A DNA stretch of 64,000 nucleotides from Sedimentibacter hydroxybenzoicus DSM 7310 (GCF_013403245.1 NZ_JACBNQ010000003.1:141115-205114), one strand, 5' to 3'; shown: positions 1 to 9,498, counted from the first letter of the stretch. Program-made: numbers and translations. The notes: generated by a model not told the origin, from the letters alone.

Positions 1-157
1 TCTTCTTTGTTTCTGCATCTTTTGTTGCCTCATCGATTATCCTTTTAGCTTCTTGTTCAGCACTACCAATTTTGCTTTCAGATATATTTTTACGAATTAT
101 AAATCCTATTACTATACCTATTATTGCGCAGATAATACCTACTATTATTTCGAACAA
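1..157 (-). CDS. rny: Ribonuclease Y, N-terminal fragment (runs off the window)
   Basis: RNase Y is the membrane-anchored endoribonuclease that starts mRNA decay in many Firmicutes. Only about 52 N-terminal codons are present. They encode a hydrophobic N-terminal anchor (FEIIVGIICAIIGIVIGFII), then a charged stretch rich in K, E, A and Q that begins the family's long coiled coil. The start is a TTG at 155-157 behind a GGGAGGTG ribosome binding site; no in-frame ATG is as well placed. The position directly downstream of recA is the usual Clostridia/Bacillus order and supports the call. The KH and HD domains lie outside the window, so identification rests on the anchor, the coiled-coil composition and synteny. 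Confidence 0.8.
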   Translation of the reverse strand, partial: MFEIIVGIICAIIGIVIGFIIRKNISESKIGSAEQEAKRIIDEATKDAETKK

Positions 158-321
158 TTCAGCACCTCCCGTTATTAAATTTTCAAGCTGCGAAATATTT
201 ACATTTAACTGTTTTTTTATTAAATGATAATTTCTAAATTATATGAAATATTAAGTCATTTCTTGATACTTGAATATAATATATTCTATAATTTTTTATG
301 TATTATGTCAAGACAAATAGC

Positions 322-351
322 AAAAAAACAGAACAGCAGTGAGCCGTTCTG
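322..351 (-). terminator. Intrinsic terminator of recA
   Basis: On the minus strand CAGAACGGC-TCACT-GCTGTTCTG forms a 9-bp stem (one G-T pair) with a 5-base loop, followed by seven T. It lies about 35 bases after the recA stop and separates recA from rny. Confidence 0.8.
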
Positions 352-385
352 ACTATTTTAATAAATTCTAGGTAAACTCATTGTA

Positions 386-1420
386 TTAATTGTCTGAATC
401 GCTGGATTTATCTGAATCATCCGATCTTAACACTGTATCACCAAGTTCAAATTTATCTCTTACTTTCTTTTCTATTTCATTCATCAGTTCAGGATTTGAA
501 GACAGATAATCCTTTGAATTTTCTCTTCCTTGTCCTATTCTTGTGCTTTCATATGAATACCATGCACCTGATTTATTTACAACTCCCGCTTCAACTGCCA
601 TGTCTAATATGCAGCCTTCTTTAGATATTCCTTTGCCGTATATAATATCGAATTCTGCCTGCTTAAATGGCGGAGCAACTTTATTCTTAACAACCTTTAC
701 TCTTGTTCTGTTACCATAAACATCATCACCTTTTTTAAGTGACTCTATTCTTCTTACATCTAATCTCATTGATGAATAGAATTTAAGAGCTCTACCCCCT
801 GTGGTAGTTTCAGGATTACCGAACATTACTCCCACTTTTTCACGCAATTGGTTTATAAATATTGCAACAGTATTGGACTTGTTAATTGCGCCTGCTAACT
901 TTCTAAGTGCCTGTGACATTAATCTTGCCTGAAGACCAACATGAGAATCTCCCATTTCACCGTCTATTTCGGCCTTTGGAACTAATGCCGCAACAGAGTC
1001 TATAACAATAATGTCAACCGCACCGCTTCTGACAAGCGCTTCAGCTATTTCCAATCCTTGTTCTCCTGTGTCAGGCTGAGAAATTATTAAATCTTCAATT
1101 GATACTCCAAGCTTTTTAGCATATCCAGGATCGAGTGCGTGTTCAGCATCTATGAACGCTGCGATACCGCCTCTTTTCTGTGATTCTGCAACTATATGTA
1201 ATGCTACGGTTGTTTTACCGGATGATTCAGGTCCGTAAATTTCTACGATTCTACCTTTGGGAACTCCTCCTATGCCTGTTGCAATATCAAGCGGCAGGGC
1301 TCCTGTTGGTATTGATTCTATATTCAATTTTGCATTTTCTCCAAGCTTCATTATAGAACCTTTACCGAATTGCTTTTCAATTTGAGCTAACGCAAGCTCA
1401 AGTGCCTTATCTTTTTCCAT
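386..1420 (-). CDS. recA: Recombinase RecA
   Basis: RecA forms ATP-dependent filaments on single-stranded DNA, drives strand exchange and stimulates LexA self-cleavage. The 344-residue protein has the usual family length. The Walker A motif GPESSGKT lies at about residues 63-70, the family-typical [20 protein letters not shown] stretch includes the L2 region, and an acidic Ser/Asp-rich tail ends in KSSDSDN. The chosen start is the ATG at 1420 behind a GGGAG site. An in-frame ATG at 1444 is rejected because it lies inside the LexA palindrome at the promoter. The gene has its own promoter, SOS operator and terminator. Confidence 0.97.
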   Translation of the reverse strand: MEKDKALELALAQIEKQFGKGSIMKLGENAKLNIESIPTGALPLDIATGIGGVPKGRIVEIYGPESSGKTTVALHIVAESQKRGGIAAFIDAEHALDPGYAKKLGVSIEDLIISQPDTGEQGLEIAEALVRSGAVDIIVIDSVAALVPKAEIDGEMGDSHVGLQARLMSQALRKLAGAINKSNTVAIFINQLREKVGVMFGNPETTTGGRALKFYSSMRLDVRRIESLKKGDDVYGNRTRVKVVKNKVAPPFKQAEFDIIYGKGISKEGCILDMAVEAGVVNKSGAWYSYESTRIGQGRENSKDYLSSNPELMNEIEKKVRDKFELGDTVLRSDDSDKSSDSDN

Positions 1421-1438
1421 CTTCTCGACTCCCTCATA

Positions 1439-1450
1439 GAACATTTGTTC
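1439..1450 (-). promoter_or_regulatory. LexA (SOS) operator of recA
   Basis: GAACAAATGTTC is a GAAC-N4-GTTC box matching the Gram-positive LexA (Cheo box) core. It starts 8 bases downstream of the recA -10 hexamer, so bound LexA would cover the transcription start. It ends 18 bases before the recA start codon. The lexA gene itself is not in the window. Confidence 0.85.
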
Positions 1451-1458
1451 TTTTTACT

Positions 1459-1486
1459 ATTATAACATAAACAACAATTTTGTCAA
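1459..1486 (-). promoter_or_regulatory. recA promoter
   Basis: TTGACA (1481-1486), a 16-base spacer, and TATAAT (1459-1464) preceded by TG one base upstream (extended -10). It lies between the pgsA stop and recA and is followed by the LexA box. Confidence 0.85.
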
Positions 1487-1504
1487 CACAGAATTAAGCA
1501 AATT

Positions 1505-2056
1505 TTATTTCAGAATATCCAGGTTTTCGTAGATGTAAGTTGCTCCGGAAGTAACCGTTAGAAGAACAACTACAGCAACCAATGGACCAATCCATAAATC
1601 TGTAAATTCAAAATAGCCGGTATAGTTTAGTAAAATAACAACTATCAGTATCATCTGAAAAACTGTCTTTACTTTACCCCAAGGGTTTGCAGCTATTTTT
1701 ACTCCTTTTGAAGCTGCTAAGGTTCTGAATCCGGATACTAAAAACTCCCTTGAAATAATTATAACAACAATCCAGGAGCTCAAATAACCAATTTCCACAA
1801 ACGCAATAAAAGCCGCACATGTTAAAAGCTTATCAGCAAGAGGATCCATAAATTTTCCGAAATCAGTAATTAAATTATCTCTCCTTGCTATATACCCATC
1901 AATTGCATCGGTTACTGCCGCAGCCGAAAAAATCAAAAGCGGCAGAAATCTAAATACTCCTTTGCTTATGTATAAGAATATCAGAAAAAGGGGTATTGCC
2001 AATATCCTTATAACAGTAAGCTTATTTGGTAAATTCATGTTCTTAAACCAGTTCAT
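1505..2056 (-). CDS. pgsA: CDP-diacylglycerol--glycerol-3-phosphate 3-phosphatidyltransferase
   Basis: This integral membrane enzyme makes phosphatidylglycerophosphate, the committed step to phosphatidylglycerol and cardiolipin. The CDP-alcohol phosphotransferase signature is complete: DGYIARR, then DFGKFMDPLAD, matching DGxxAR-x8-Gx3Dx3D. Several hydrophobic segments follow. The 183-residue length is typical. I chose the ATG at 2056, which has GGGAG/GATGAGG upstream; an ATG nine bases earlier sits directly on that site. The gene overlaps the end of rimO by 14 bases, so the two are translationally linked. Confidence 0.93.
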   Translation of the reverse strand: MNWFKNMNLPNKLTVIRILAIPLFLIFLYISKGVFRFLPLLIFSAAAVTDAIDGYIARRDNLITDFGKFMDPLADKLLTCAAFIAFVEIGYLSSWIVVIIISREFLVSGFRTLAASKGVKIAANPWGKVKTVFQMILIVVILLNYTGYFEFTDLWIGPLVAVVVLLTVTSGATYIYENLDILK

Positions 2057-3380
2057 CAACCTCATCTCCCATCAAATCATATTCTAAAGCATCATTTATT
2101 TTAACCTTATAAATATTGCCTAAATCTAATTCATTGTCTGATGTCACATAAACAACACCATCTATATCTATAGAATCCATATAAGTTCTCCCGATGTATA
2201 TGTTTTCTACATCTTTTTCTTCAATTAAAACATCATAGATTCTGCCTATTTTAGCTAAGTTGTTTTCATACGATACGCCAACCTGCAGCTCCATCAGCTC
2301 ATCCTGTCTTCTTTGCTTGATATCATCATCTATCTGCTCGGGAAGCTTGTATGCAGGAGTATGTTCCTCTCTTGAATACTGGAAAACACCGACCCTGTCA
2401 AGCTTATATTCCCCTAAAAACCTTAACAGCTCCTCGTGCTCTTCCTCTGTTTCTCCGGGGAATCCAGTTATTAAGGAAGTTCTGATTACGGCATCCTCGA
2501 CTTCATTTCTGATTTTGTTTATCAGATTTATTATTTGATGCCTGTTCGTATTTCTGTTCATCCTTTTTAATATTCTGTCATTTATATGCTGCATTGGAAT
2601 GTCAAAATAATTAAGAAGCTTGTCGTTATTTTTAAATTCATTTATGAGCTCATCATAAATATCTTCGGGATACAAATAATGAATTCTTATCCACTGAACT
2701 CCTTCAATTTCAGAAATCTTTCTAACTACCTCATGAAGCTTTTTTTCACCATACAAATCAAGTCCGTACTTGCTTGTGTCCTGAGCGATAATTATTATTT
2801 CCTTTGCTCCCTGTTTTGCAAGAATTTCTGCCTCTTCAACAATCTTTTCTATTTTTCTGCTCTTATATGGTCCTCTGAGCTGCGGTATAACGCAGTAGGT
2901 GCAGTTATTGCTGCAGCCTTCTGCTATTTTTAAGTATGCGTACCAATTTTCTGTCAAAGAATTTCTCGGAAGATTTTCTTCGTCAAGTTCTCTCATATCG
3001 GTATCAACAACCAGCTGCTTGCTGTTTTCGTATTTTTCAATATATTCATCTATTTTATCAAATCCGCTTGTACCTACGATTATATCTACTTCCGGTATTT
3101 CCTTTGAAAGCTCCTCGCCGAATCTTTGAGCAAGGCAGCCTGTCACTATTATTTTTGCATTTTGGTTCGCTTCATTTTTTACATCTGCAGCAGCCAGTAT
3201 TGCATTGACTGATTCCTGCTGAGCATCACTTATAAATGAACATGTATTTATAATGATGTAATCTGCTTTATCGGCATAATCTGTAGTCTTAAATCCCTTG
3301 TTGCGCAAAATCCCCAGCATGTTTTCAGAATCAACCAAATTCTTTGAACACCCAAGTGAATGCATATAAATCTTTTTCAT
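2043..3380 (-). CDS. rimO: Ribosomal protein S12 methylthiotransferase RimO
   Basis: RimO is a radical SAM enzyme that methylthiolates an aspartate of ribosomal protein S12. The N-terminal MTTase domain starts MKKIYMHSLGCSKNLVDSE and carries cluster cysteines in LGCSKN, NTCSF and TGCLAQ contexts. The radical SAM motif is EGCSNNCTYC (CxxxCxxC) near residue 155. The C-terminal ~65 residues fit a TRAM domain. The length of 445 residues is standard. The opening motif distinguishes it from MiaB. Its ATG overlaps the last base of the ftsK stop (TAATG), giving tight ftsK-rimO-pgsA coupling. Confidence 0.95.
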   Translation of the reverse strand: MKKIYMHSLGCSKNLVDSENMLGILRNKGFKTTDYADKADYIIINTCSFISDAQQESVNAILAAADVKNEANQNAKIIVTGCLAQRFGEELSKEIPEVDIIVGTSGFDKIDEYIEKYENSKQLVVDTDMRELDEENLPRNSLTENWYAYLKIAEGCSNNCTYCVIPQLRGPYKSRKIEKIVEEAEILAKQGAKEIIIIAQDTSKYGLDLYGEKKLHEVVRKISEIEGVQWIRIHYLYPEDIYDELINEFKNNDKLLNYFDIPMQHINDRILKRMNRNTNRHQIINLINKIRNEVEDAVIRTSLITGFPGETEEEHEELLRFLGEYKLDRVGVFQYSREEHTPAYKLPEQIDDDIKQRRQDELMELQVGVSYENNLAKIGRIYDVLIEEKDVENIYIGRTYMDSIDIDGVVYVTSDNELDLGNIYKVKINDALEYDLMGDEVDELV

Positions 3381-5764
3381 TAATTTCCTCTCATTTCGTC
3401 TAATTCTTCTTTAGTTATAAGCACCTTACGAGGCTTGCTTCCTTCATGACCCCCTACAATTCCTCTTTCCTCAAGCTGATCGATTATTCTTGCGGCTCTG
3501 GCATATCCTACTTTAAATTTTCTTTGAATATAGGATGCGGAAGCTTGCCCGTCCATAACGACCATTTCTACTGCCTGCTCTAAAAGTTCATCTACTTCTT
3601 CATCACTGTTTGGGGCTTTTTCTATTTCATTTATTATTTCATTTTGTTTGTTTGTTTTTATTTCTATCTGTTGCTCCTTAATGCTGTCTACAACCCTTTT
3701 AATTTCATCATCTGATATAAATGTCCCCTGAATACGTATTGGTTTAGGCAGACCGATTGGATGATAAAGCATATCGCCTCTTCCAAGAAGCTTCTCAGCT
3801 CCCCCGGTATCTAAAATTGTCCTTGAATCAATATGTGAAGATACCGCAAAAGCAATGCGGGATGGTATGTTTGCCTTAATAACACCTGTTATAACATCTA
3901 CTGACGGCCTTTGTGTGGCTATAACAAGGTGCATACCGCATGCTCTTGCAAGCTGGGCAATTCTTGTTATATATTCTTCAACCTCAGAAGAAGCAACTGT
4001 CATCAAATCTGCCAATTCATCTATTACGATAACTATTTGAGGCATTTTATCATTGCCTTCTTTAACCATCTTTTCATTATAGGTTGCAATATCTCTTACA
4101 CTGTTCTGGGCAAATACCTTGTATCGGCTTGTCATTTCAGAGACAGCCCAATTCAGTGCATTGGCTGCTTTGCGGGGGTCTGTAACAACAGGTATCAATA
4201 AATGCGGCAACCCATTGTATACACTTAATTCAACCACCTTGGGATCTATCAGTATAAGCTTGACCTCATCAGGTCTTGCTTTAAATAAAATACTCATAAT
4301 CAAAGAATTAATGCACACACTTTTACCCGAACCGGTAGCCCCTGCTATTAAAAGATGGGGCATCTTATCAATGCTGGCTATAATGTTTTTTCCTGCTATA
4401 TCTTTTCCCAAAGCGAACGGAATATTTGTGCCGACAGTCTTATATTCTTTTGATTCTATTAAGCTCCTTAGATATACACTTGTCTTACTTTTGTTCGGAA
4501 CCTCTATTCCTATTGCAGCCTTGCCGGGTATGGGCGCTTCCATACGAATGTCCGACGTAGCTAACGCAAGGGCTATATCGTTGGATAGACCGGTTATCCT
4601 GCTGACCTTAATACCGGGAGCAGGTTGGATTTCATACCTTGTAATTGTAGGTCCTTTGTTAATCTGAAGAATGTTACAGGGTATATTGAAATTGTTCAAT
4701 GTTTCAATCAGCTTTTCCCCATCCTTCTTCAAATCATCCTTATCCCCTCTGCTATGCTGAGGTAATGGATCTAAAAGTGTTGTTGGCGGCATTTTATATT
4801 TATCACTTTTAACACCGGCAATGTTAATTATATCATCGGTAATTGCTTGCGGCTCAAATTTCTCCTTAGGGTTTATCTTCTTTTCTTTTTCAGAAGGTTC
4901 CGTATCTTCCTGTTTTTTCGCATCAATTTGTACTGCATTTGCAGCCGGCTTTTTTATGTCATCAATTTTAAGCTGTGTAATTTCTGCCTTTTTATTGTTA
5001 TCTGCCGGATTTAAATAATCATATATTTGTATATTATCTGCTGTATCATAAGCCTGATTTTTACTATGCTTTTCAACCGGCTTTTTATTATTATCTTCAT
5101 CCGTCGATTCAGTAAACACAAAGTTATATATTGCATTTGAAAATTTCTTTATGTAGCCTGCAAATAGTTTAAATATTCCTATGATGCTTTGGTTCGTAAA
5201 CAGAACTATGTTTGAAAATACTAATGCGCCAAGAACTATATACGTACCGTTTTTGTCTAATAATTTTACAAATATATATGTCAATACATTTCCTATTATT
5301 CCTCCGCCGACTTTCTTTAAACCGGTATCTACAGAAACTGAAAATAGTTCCTGCAAATTAGTGTTTCCTTTTAATATAGCCAAAATTGCCGCATCTGATA
5401 TAGAAACATATATTATGTAGCAAATGAAGAAACCAATTATTGCGATAATTTGATTATTATCATTTAAAATTACTATGTTTAATAACCTCATTACTCCAAT
5501 CGTTAATATAAAATAAGGTAAGATATCAGCACCCTTACCAAAAATCGAATGAGTAAAAACATTAATTGATTTACCTATAATACCTGTTTGATTTTCTTTG
5601 TTTGTAACTACAATTAAAAATACGGCAAATGCAACAATAAAAATACCTATTATTTCTTTTTTTAGAATATCGGCTTTTTTAATTTGATTTGTGCTTGTAC
5701 TTTTTTTTCTTGTACTTGTTTTTTTTGACTTGCTTTCAGTTTGTACTTTTGCCATTTTGTACAA
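3380..5764 (-). CDS. ftsK: DNA translocase FtsK/SpoIIIE
   Basis: This is a septal, membrane-anchored dsDNA pump that clears chromosomes from the closing septum or moves them into the forespore. The N-terminus is basic and Ser/Thr/Lys-rich, followed by about four membrane segments (residues ~35-200). A linker of ~120 charged residues precedes the motor with Walker A GATGSGKS and Walker B VIDELADLM. The C-terminal gamma winged helix is intact (RKFKVGYARAARIIDQLEERG). The start is uncertain: a TTG at 5764 sits 3 bases from GGGGG, and an ATG at 5755 sits 12 bases away. The product is 791-794 residues. Confidence 0.93.
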   Translation of the reverse strand: MYKMAKVQTESKSKKTSTRKKSTSTNQIKKADILKKEIIGIFIVAFAVFLIVVTNKENQTGIIGKSINVFTHSIFGKGADILPYFILTIGVMRLLNIVILNDNNQIIAIIGFFICYIIYVSISDAAILAILKGNTNLQELFSVSVDTGLKKVGGGIIGNVLTYIFVKLLDKNGTYIVLGALVFSNIVLFTNQSIIGIFKLFAGYIKKFSNAIYNFVFTESTDEDNNKKPVEKHSKNQAYDTADNIQIYDYLNPADNNKKAEITQLKIDDIKKPAANAVQIDAKKQEDTEPSEKEKKINPKEKFEPQAITDDIINIAGVKSDKYKMPPTTLLDPLPQHSRGDKDDLKKDGEKLIETLNNFNIPCNILQINKGPTITRYEIQPAPGIKVSRITGLSNDIALALATSDIRMEAPIPGKAAIGIEVPNKSKTSVYLRSLIESKEYKTVGTNIPFALGKDIAGKNIIASIDKMPHLLIAGATGSGKSVCINSLIMSILFKARPDEVKLILIDPKVVELSVYNGLPHLLIPVVTDPRKAANALNWAVSEMTSRYKVFAQNSVRDIATYNEKMVKEGNDKMPQIVIVIDELADLMTVASSEVEEYITRIAQLARACGMHLVIATQRPSVDVITGVIKANIPSRIAFAVSSHIDSRTILDTGGAEKLLGRGDMLYHPIGLPKPIRIQGTFISDDEIKRVVDSIKEQQIEIKTNKQNEIINEIEKAPNSDEEVDELLEQAVEMVVMDGQASASYIQRKFKVGYARAARIIDQLEERGIVGGHEGSKPRKVLITKEELDEMRGN

Positions 5765-5790
5765 CGTCCCCCTGTACTTTTCTAATTTTT

Positions 5791-5820
5791 ATTATATCAT
5801 AAAATACTGAATAGTCGCAA
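5791..5820 (-). promoter_or_regulatory. Candidate ftsK promoter
   Basis: TTGCGA (5815-5820), an 18-base spacer and TATAAT (5791-5796) with TG one base upstream (extended -10), 27 bases before the ftsK start. The -35 box matches consensus only in part. Confidence 0.4.
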
Positions 5821-5845
5821 TAACTATTTAATTATGAACAAAAAG

Positions 5846-6742
5846 CTAATTTTTCTTTTCCATTTCATCTATTAAACCTCTTAAAACATTCATCGCCGAG
5901 CTAAAGCCGCCAATTTCATCTATAAGCCCAATATCTATAACCTCTTGAGCATTAAGAACCGTTCCCACATCATTGGCGATTTCATCCGTATCATACATAT
6001 AGCTCAGCAACGCTTTTTTGTCCACTCTTGAATTATTAACTATGAAATTAATAATCCTTTCCTGCATTTTCTGAAAATATCTGAATGTCTGAGGAACTCC
6101 TATTACAAAACCGTTTGTACGTATAGGATGGATAGTCATGGTTCCCGTCGGAGCTATAAATGAATATTCTGCTGATACAGCAAGAGCCGTCCCTATGCTG
6201 TGACCTCCGCCCAATACGATTGATACCGTCGGCTTAGTTATACTTGCAATCAATTCAGAAATCGCAAGCCCAGCCTCCACATCTCCACCAACTGTGTTTA
6301 TCAGCAAAAGAATGCCTTTGATTTCAGGGTCCATTTCTGCACCTATTATCATGGGGATAATATGTTCATACTTGGTAGTCTTGCTTTGAGGAGGCAAGGA
6401 AGTATGACCTTCTATTTCTCCGATAATACTTATAAAGCAAATATCCTTTACGGGACTTATATCTGTTACACTTCCTACCTGCTTTACATTTTCTATAGGC
6501 TGGTCAGAATTTTCATCCCCTTTATTATCCTCATTTCCGTTAAATAAAAAAGGATTTGCCGGCTCTGAATTATTAATATTAATGCGTCTGTTGTTATTTT
6601 GATTGTTATTATCTGTCATTTGATTATTATTTCTGTTGTTATTTTGATTGATAGTATTTTGATTGTTGCTGTAATTCCTGTTTCCATCCATATTGTTGAA
6701 CGACTGCTGCTGCAAGTTCAGGTTTTGATTGTTGTTTTCCAT
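5846..6742 (-). CDS. tepA: TepA/ClpP-type serine protease with an N/Q-rich N-terminus
   Basis: Crotonase-fold serine protease related to ClpP and closest in motif and gene order to Bacillus TepA, which also sits next to spoIIIE. Residues ~100-298 carry the fold: nucleophile Ser in GGGHSIGTAL, His in MTIHPIRTNG, and the oxyanion GG in NTVGGDVEAG. Residues 1-~80 are low complexity, dominated by Asn and Gln, with no signal peptide. That extension is unusual, since TepA proteins normally begin close to the protease fold. The start is supported by a GGAGG site. The substrate cannot be read from the sequence. Confidence 0.85.
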   Translation of the reverse strand: MENNNQNLNLQQQSFNNMDGNRNYSNNQNTINQNNNRNNNQMTDNNNQNNNRRININNSEPANPFLFNGNEDNKGDENSDQPIENVKQVGSVTDISPVKDICFISIIGEIEGHTSLPPQSKTTKYEHIIPMIIGAEMDPEIKGILLLINTVGGDVEAGLAISELIASITKPTVSIVLGGGHSIGTALAVSAEYSFIAPTGTMTIHPIRTNGFVIGVPQTFRYFQKMQERIINFIVNNSRVDKKALLSYMYDTDEIANDVGTVLNAQEVIDIGLIDEIGGFSSAMNVLRGLIDEMEKKN

Positions 6743-6752
6743 TTATTCCTCC

Positions 6753-6793
6753 AAAATAAAAATAATCAGGTTTTTTTCTTCATCCTGATTATT
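6753..6793 (-). terminator. Hairpin between ymxH and the tepA-like gene
   Basis: A perfect 10-bp inverted repeat (AATAATCAGG at 6761-6770, CCTGATTATT at 6784-6793) is followed on the minus strand by TTTATTTT just before the tepA ribosome binding site. It fits a modest terminator or attenuator of the mlpA-dut-ymxH unit. Confidence 0.55.
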
Positions 6794-6835
6794 CTTTGAA
6801 GTTTTAGCTATTTTATACAAACAGTTTTATGCACA

Positions 6836-7069
6836 TTAATCATTTTCTATAATAATCATATCACTGCCTATTTTTTTTATGTTCTTCCATAAAATTTCTT
6901 TTTTCTTCGGCTCTTTAAAAATATTAAAATGTGAGTTGCTGCCGGATATAAAGCTTATAATTTCTCCGGTTTTTTCTTCAATAACCAAGTCGCAGTCACC
7001 AAATATCCCCAAGTTTTCACCGGTGTCAATATTAATTATTTCTTTGCTGTACAATTCACTTAATTTCAT
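6836..7069 (-). CDS. ymxH: YlmC/YmxH-family PRC-barrel sporulation protein
   Basis: A 77-residue protein opening MKLSELYSKEIINIDTGENLG. This is the PRC-barrel pattern of the YlmC/YmxH family, small proteins conserved in spore formers with no firmly known activity. It has no membrane segment. It sits 22 bases after dut in the M16-peptidase/dut/ymxH cluster, and Bacillus ymxH is also next to the M16 peptidase gene. The family call is reasonable; the function is unknown. Confidence 0.8.
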   Translation of the reverse strand: MKLSELYSKEIINIDTGENLGIFGDCDLVIEEKTGEIISFISGSNSHFNIFKEPKKKEILWKNIKKIGSDMIIIEND

Positions 7070-7091
7070 TAATTTCCCCCCTTATATACAA

Positions 7092-7523
7092 TTACTCTCC
7101 TGTGTGCCCGAATCCTCCCGCACCTCTTACAGTATCTCCCAGTTCCTCAACTAATTCAAATTCCGGTCTCTCATGCTTAATAAAAACCATTTGAGCTATT
7201 CTGTCACCATTATTGATAGTAAAATCCTTATCTCCCAAATTAATTAATATTACCTTTATTTCTCCTCTGTAATCGGAATCAATGGTTCCTATTCCGTTTA
7301 CGAGAGAAATACCATGTTTTATTGCAAGACCGCTTCTTGCTCTTACCTGAGCCTCATATCCTTCGGGAATTTCAATAAAAATACCTGTAGGAACCAACAT
7401 TCTTTCCATCGGCTTCAATGTTACGGGCTCCTGTACATATGCCTGCAAATCAACTCCCGCGGAACCCTTTGTTTCAAATGCCGGCAAATTAAACGGATTA
7501 TTTTTGACAATTTTAACTTTCAT
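7092..7523 (-). CDS. dut: dUTP diphosphatase
   Basis: It hydrolyses dUTP to dUMP and pyrophosphate, keeping uracil out of DNA and feeding thymidylate synthesis. All trimeric dUTPase motifs are visible: [38 protein letters not shown] and the C-terminal [11 protein letters not shown]. The ATG at 7523 has a GGGAG site six bases away, giving 143 residues; an upstream in-frame start at 7544 has none. The start overlaps the end of the M16 peptidase gene by 11 bases, implying translational coupling. Confidence 0.96.
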   Translation of the reverse strand: MKVKIVKNNPFNLPAFETKGSAGVDLQAYVQEPVTLKPMERMLVPTGIFIEIPEGYEAQVRARSGLAIKHGISLVNGIGTIDSDYRGEIKVILINLGDKDFTINNGDRIAQMVFIKHERPEFELVEELGDTVRGAGGFGHTGE

Positions 7524-8793
7524 ATTCTTCTCCCAGTACTTCATTAATAATTTCTTCTATTCCTTTATGTTTGTTTAAATTTCCCGTAAAAGTAATACTT
7601 AATTTGTCAATATCAAACAATTCATTGGCAATCTTAACAACGTCCTCAAATTTAACATTGTTTATGCTGTTTATTACCTCTTCGGGATATAAAATTTCGT
7701 TAAATAAAAGCTCTCTTCGACCTATTGCAGACATACGGCTTGATGTGCTTTCCAAGCCTAAGATATAATTACCCTTTATCTGCTGCTTAGCTCTGTTAAA
7801 TTCCTTCATGGTTATCTTGCCGTTTTTCATGCTGACCATTTCTTTTAACACTGTCCTTATGGCTTCCTCAACCTGATCATAGGACATACCTGCATAGATA
7901 CTGAAGATACCTGAATTAGAATAATTTGAAACAAATGAATAGATGGAATAAACCAAGCCCCTGTTTTCTCTTACCTCCTGGAAAATACGAGAGCTCATAG
8001 TTCCACCGAATATATTGTTTAATACAAGCAAAGAATGATAATCCTTATGGTGTCTGCCTATTGTTTTATTGCCTATACAAACGTGCAGCTGTTCTAAATC
8101 TTTATTAATGCCTACTACCTTTCGCTCGTAATGGCTGTCCTTATCAACATGCTCTACGAATTTATTTTGCCATTTACTGAATTTTTCTTTAATCAGGTTT
8201 ACGAACGACTCTTCATCGAAGCTTCCGGCTACGGCAACTACGGTATTATGCGGTGAATATTTATCTTTCATATAATTTAATACCTTTTCTGTGGTAAAGG
8301 TTTTTAAATTCTGCTCCGTACCTAAAATATTGTATGCCATCGGGCTGTCATTAAATATTATTTCCGTCAGCTTGTCGTGAACCAAATCCTCGGGAGAATC
8401 TTCATACATTTTTATTTCTTCAATTACAACCGAAATTTCTTTGTCTATTTCTTCCTGTTTAAACAATGAATTAAAAAACATATCTGAAAGTATATCAACT
8501 GCTTCTACTATATTTTCGTCCAATACCTTTACATAAAAGCAAGTACATTCCTTGCTTGTAAAAGCATTCATCTGACCGCCTATATTGTCAATTTCTTCAG
8601 CAATTTCATTTGCCTTTCTGTTTTTGGTTCCCTTAAAAAGCATGTGTTCTATAAAATGTGACAAGCCGTTCGTTTCATCATTTTCGTTGTTAGAACCAAC
8701 ATTAACCCATATACCTATGGATGCAGATTTAACATAACCGATTTTTTCCGTTACTATCCTAAGCCCGTTGTCTAAAGTGTACTTATTTATCAT
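7513..8793 (-). CDS. mlpA: M16-family zinc metallopeptidase (MlpA/YmxG-like)
   Basis: A processing-peptidase-type zinc protease of the pitrilysin family. The inverted zinc motif HFIEH (HxxEH) lies at about residues 46-50, and the downstream metal-ligand glutamate is in [15 protein letters not shown]. Both halves of the family fold are present at 426 residues, including the [21 protein letters not shown] stretch. There is no signal peptide, so it is probably cytoplasmic. It heads the peptidase-dut-ymxH run. Physiological substrates are not evident. Confidence 0.9.
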   Translation of the reverse strand: MINKYTLDNGLRIVTEKIGYVKSASIGIWVNVGSNNENDETNGLSHFIEHMLFKGTKNRKANEIAEEIDNIGGQMNAFTSKECTCFYVKVLDENIVEAVDILSDMFFNSLFKQEEIDKEISVVIEEIKMYEDSPEDLVHDKLTEIIFNDSPMAYNILGTEQNLKTFTTEKVLNYMKDKYSPHNTVVAVAGSFDEESFVNLIKEKFSKWQNKFVEHVDKDSHYERKVVGINKDLEQLHVCIGNKTIGRHHKDYHSLLVLNNIFGGTMSSRIFQEVRENRGLVYSIYSFVSNYSNSGIFSIYAGMSYDQVEEAIRTVLKEMVSMKNGKITMKEFNRAKQQIKGNYILGLESTSSRMSAIGRRELLFNEILYPEEVINSINNVKFEDVVKIANELFDIDKLSITFTGNLNKHKGIEEIINEVLGEEYES

Positions 8794-8883
8794 TTTTCCT
8801 CCGTTTTTATCAATTTGGGGACATTCCTCCTATCCCCAAGGACTCGCTCTCAAAAAGAGGTGTGTCCCCTTTCATATATATCA

Positions 8884-9006
8884 TTACCACATTCTGATTA
8901 AATTCATTGTGCTGCATCTGCCTGTTACAAGCAGAATAAGTATGATTATTAATAAAATAACTATTATCAGCTTTTTTATAAAAGCTATATCTTTAAAAAA
9001 TTTCAT
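8884..9006 (-). CDS. Small single-span membrane protein (hypothetical)
   Basis: Forty codons from an ATG at 9004-9006 with a GGGGGA site five bases upstream. The product starts MKFFKDIAFIKKL, continues with one strongly hydrophobic segment (~18 residues of I/L/V) and ends TMNLIRMW. No family is recognised. The good ribosome binding site, the basic residues before the membrane segment and the palindrome upstream argue that it is translated. It lies about 90 bases upstream of the M16 peptidase gene on the same strand. Confidence 0.45.
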   Translation of the reverse strand: MKFFKDIAFIKKLIIVILLIIILILLVTGRCSTMNLIRMW

Positions 9007-9016
9007 AAAAATCCCC

Positions 9017-9040
9017 CTTATATTAATGTATTAATATAAG
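9017..9040. promoter_or_regulatory. 24-bp operator-like palindrome
   Basis: A perfect inverted repeat with arms CTTATATTAAT and ATTAATATAAG around a 2-base centre. It lies immediately upstream of the ribosome binding site of the 40-codon membrane gene and downstream of a TTGACT hexamer. The symmetry and position suggest a dimeric-repressor site rather than a terminator, because no T-run follows. Confidence 0.5.
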
Positions 9041-9469
9041 AGTCAATTTATGTTATCAAATTTTTACATAAATTACAAGTACTTTAATTTCCGCTGTTCT
9101 TTGTTTAATATATAAGGATTTACTTAGAGAAGAATATAGACATGACATGTAGGATCAACAAATAAGTTAAAAGACTCTTTTATACCTCACAATTTGCATA
9201 CTTAATCCTGAAAAAGTACATGAGAAGATATTTCAGAGCCTTATTAATAACATTATATAGCAACTATAATATTTTTTCAACATTTTTTTACTATATAAAA
9301 ATTTATAATCCTTCTGTAAAATTTGGAAGAGATGAAAGTCACATAATGCAATCTATATTTGCTTTAAAAATGAAAATGATAATTGGTTAATTCCGATGTC
9401 CCAATCCGGTAATTCCATAAGATGCAATTACTAATTTTCATCCACTGTCAGCAAAGTATACCTTTTTTA
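9041..9469. other. AT-rich intergenic stretch without a recognisable gene
   Basis: About 430 bases with only short interrupted reading frames on both strands. No RNA gene, repeat or mobile-element end was recognised. Confidence 0.5.
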
Positions 9470-9498
9470 TTGATATAATTCTATTAATGACTTATAAT
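9470..9498 (+). promoter_or_regulatory. Promoter of the membrane-anchored mutS-like gene
   Basis: TTGATA (9470-9475), a 17-base spacer and TATAAT (9493-9498), 74 bases upstream of the ATG. Confidence 0.6.

Noticed and set aside
158..300. TATAAT near 238-243 as an rny promoter
   Set aside because: No acceptable -35 hexamer at 16-18 bases, in very AT-rich DNA where such matches are frequent.
2260..3208. Overlapping plus-strand frames opposite rimO
   Set aside because: Antisense shadows of a conserved gene with intact radical SAM motifs.
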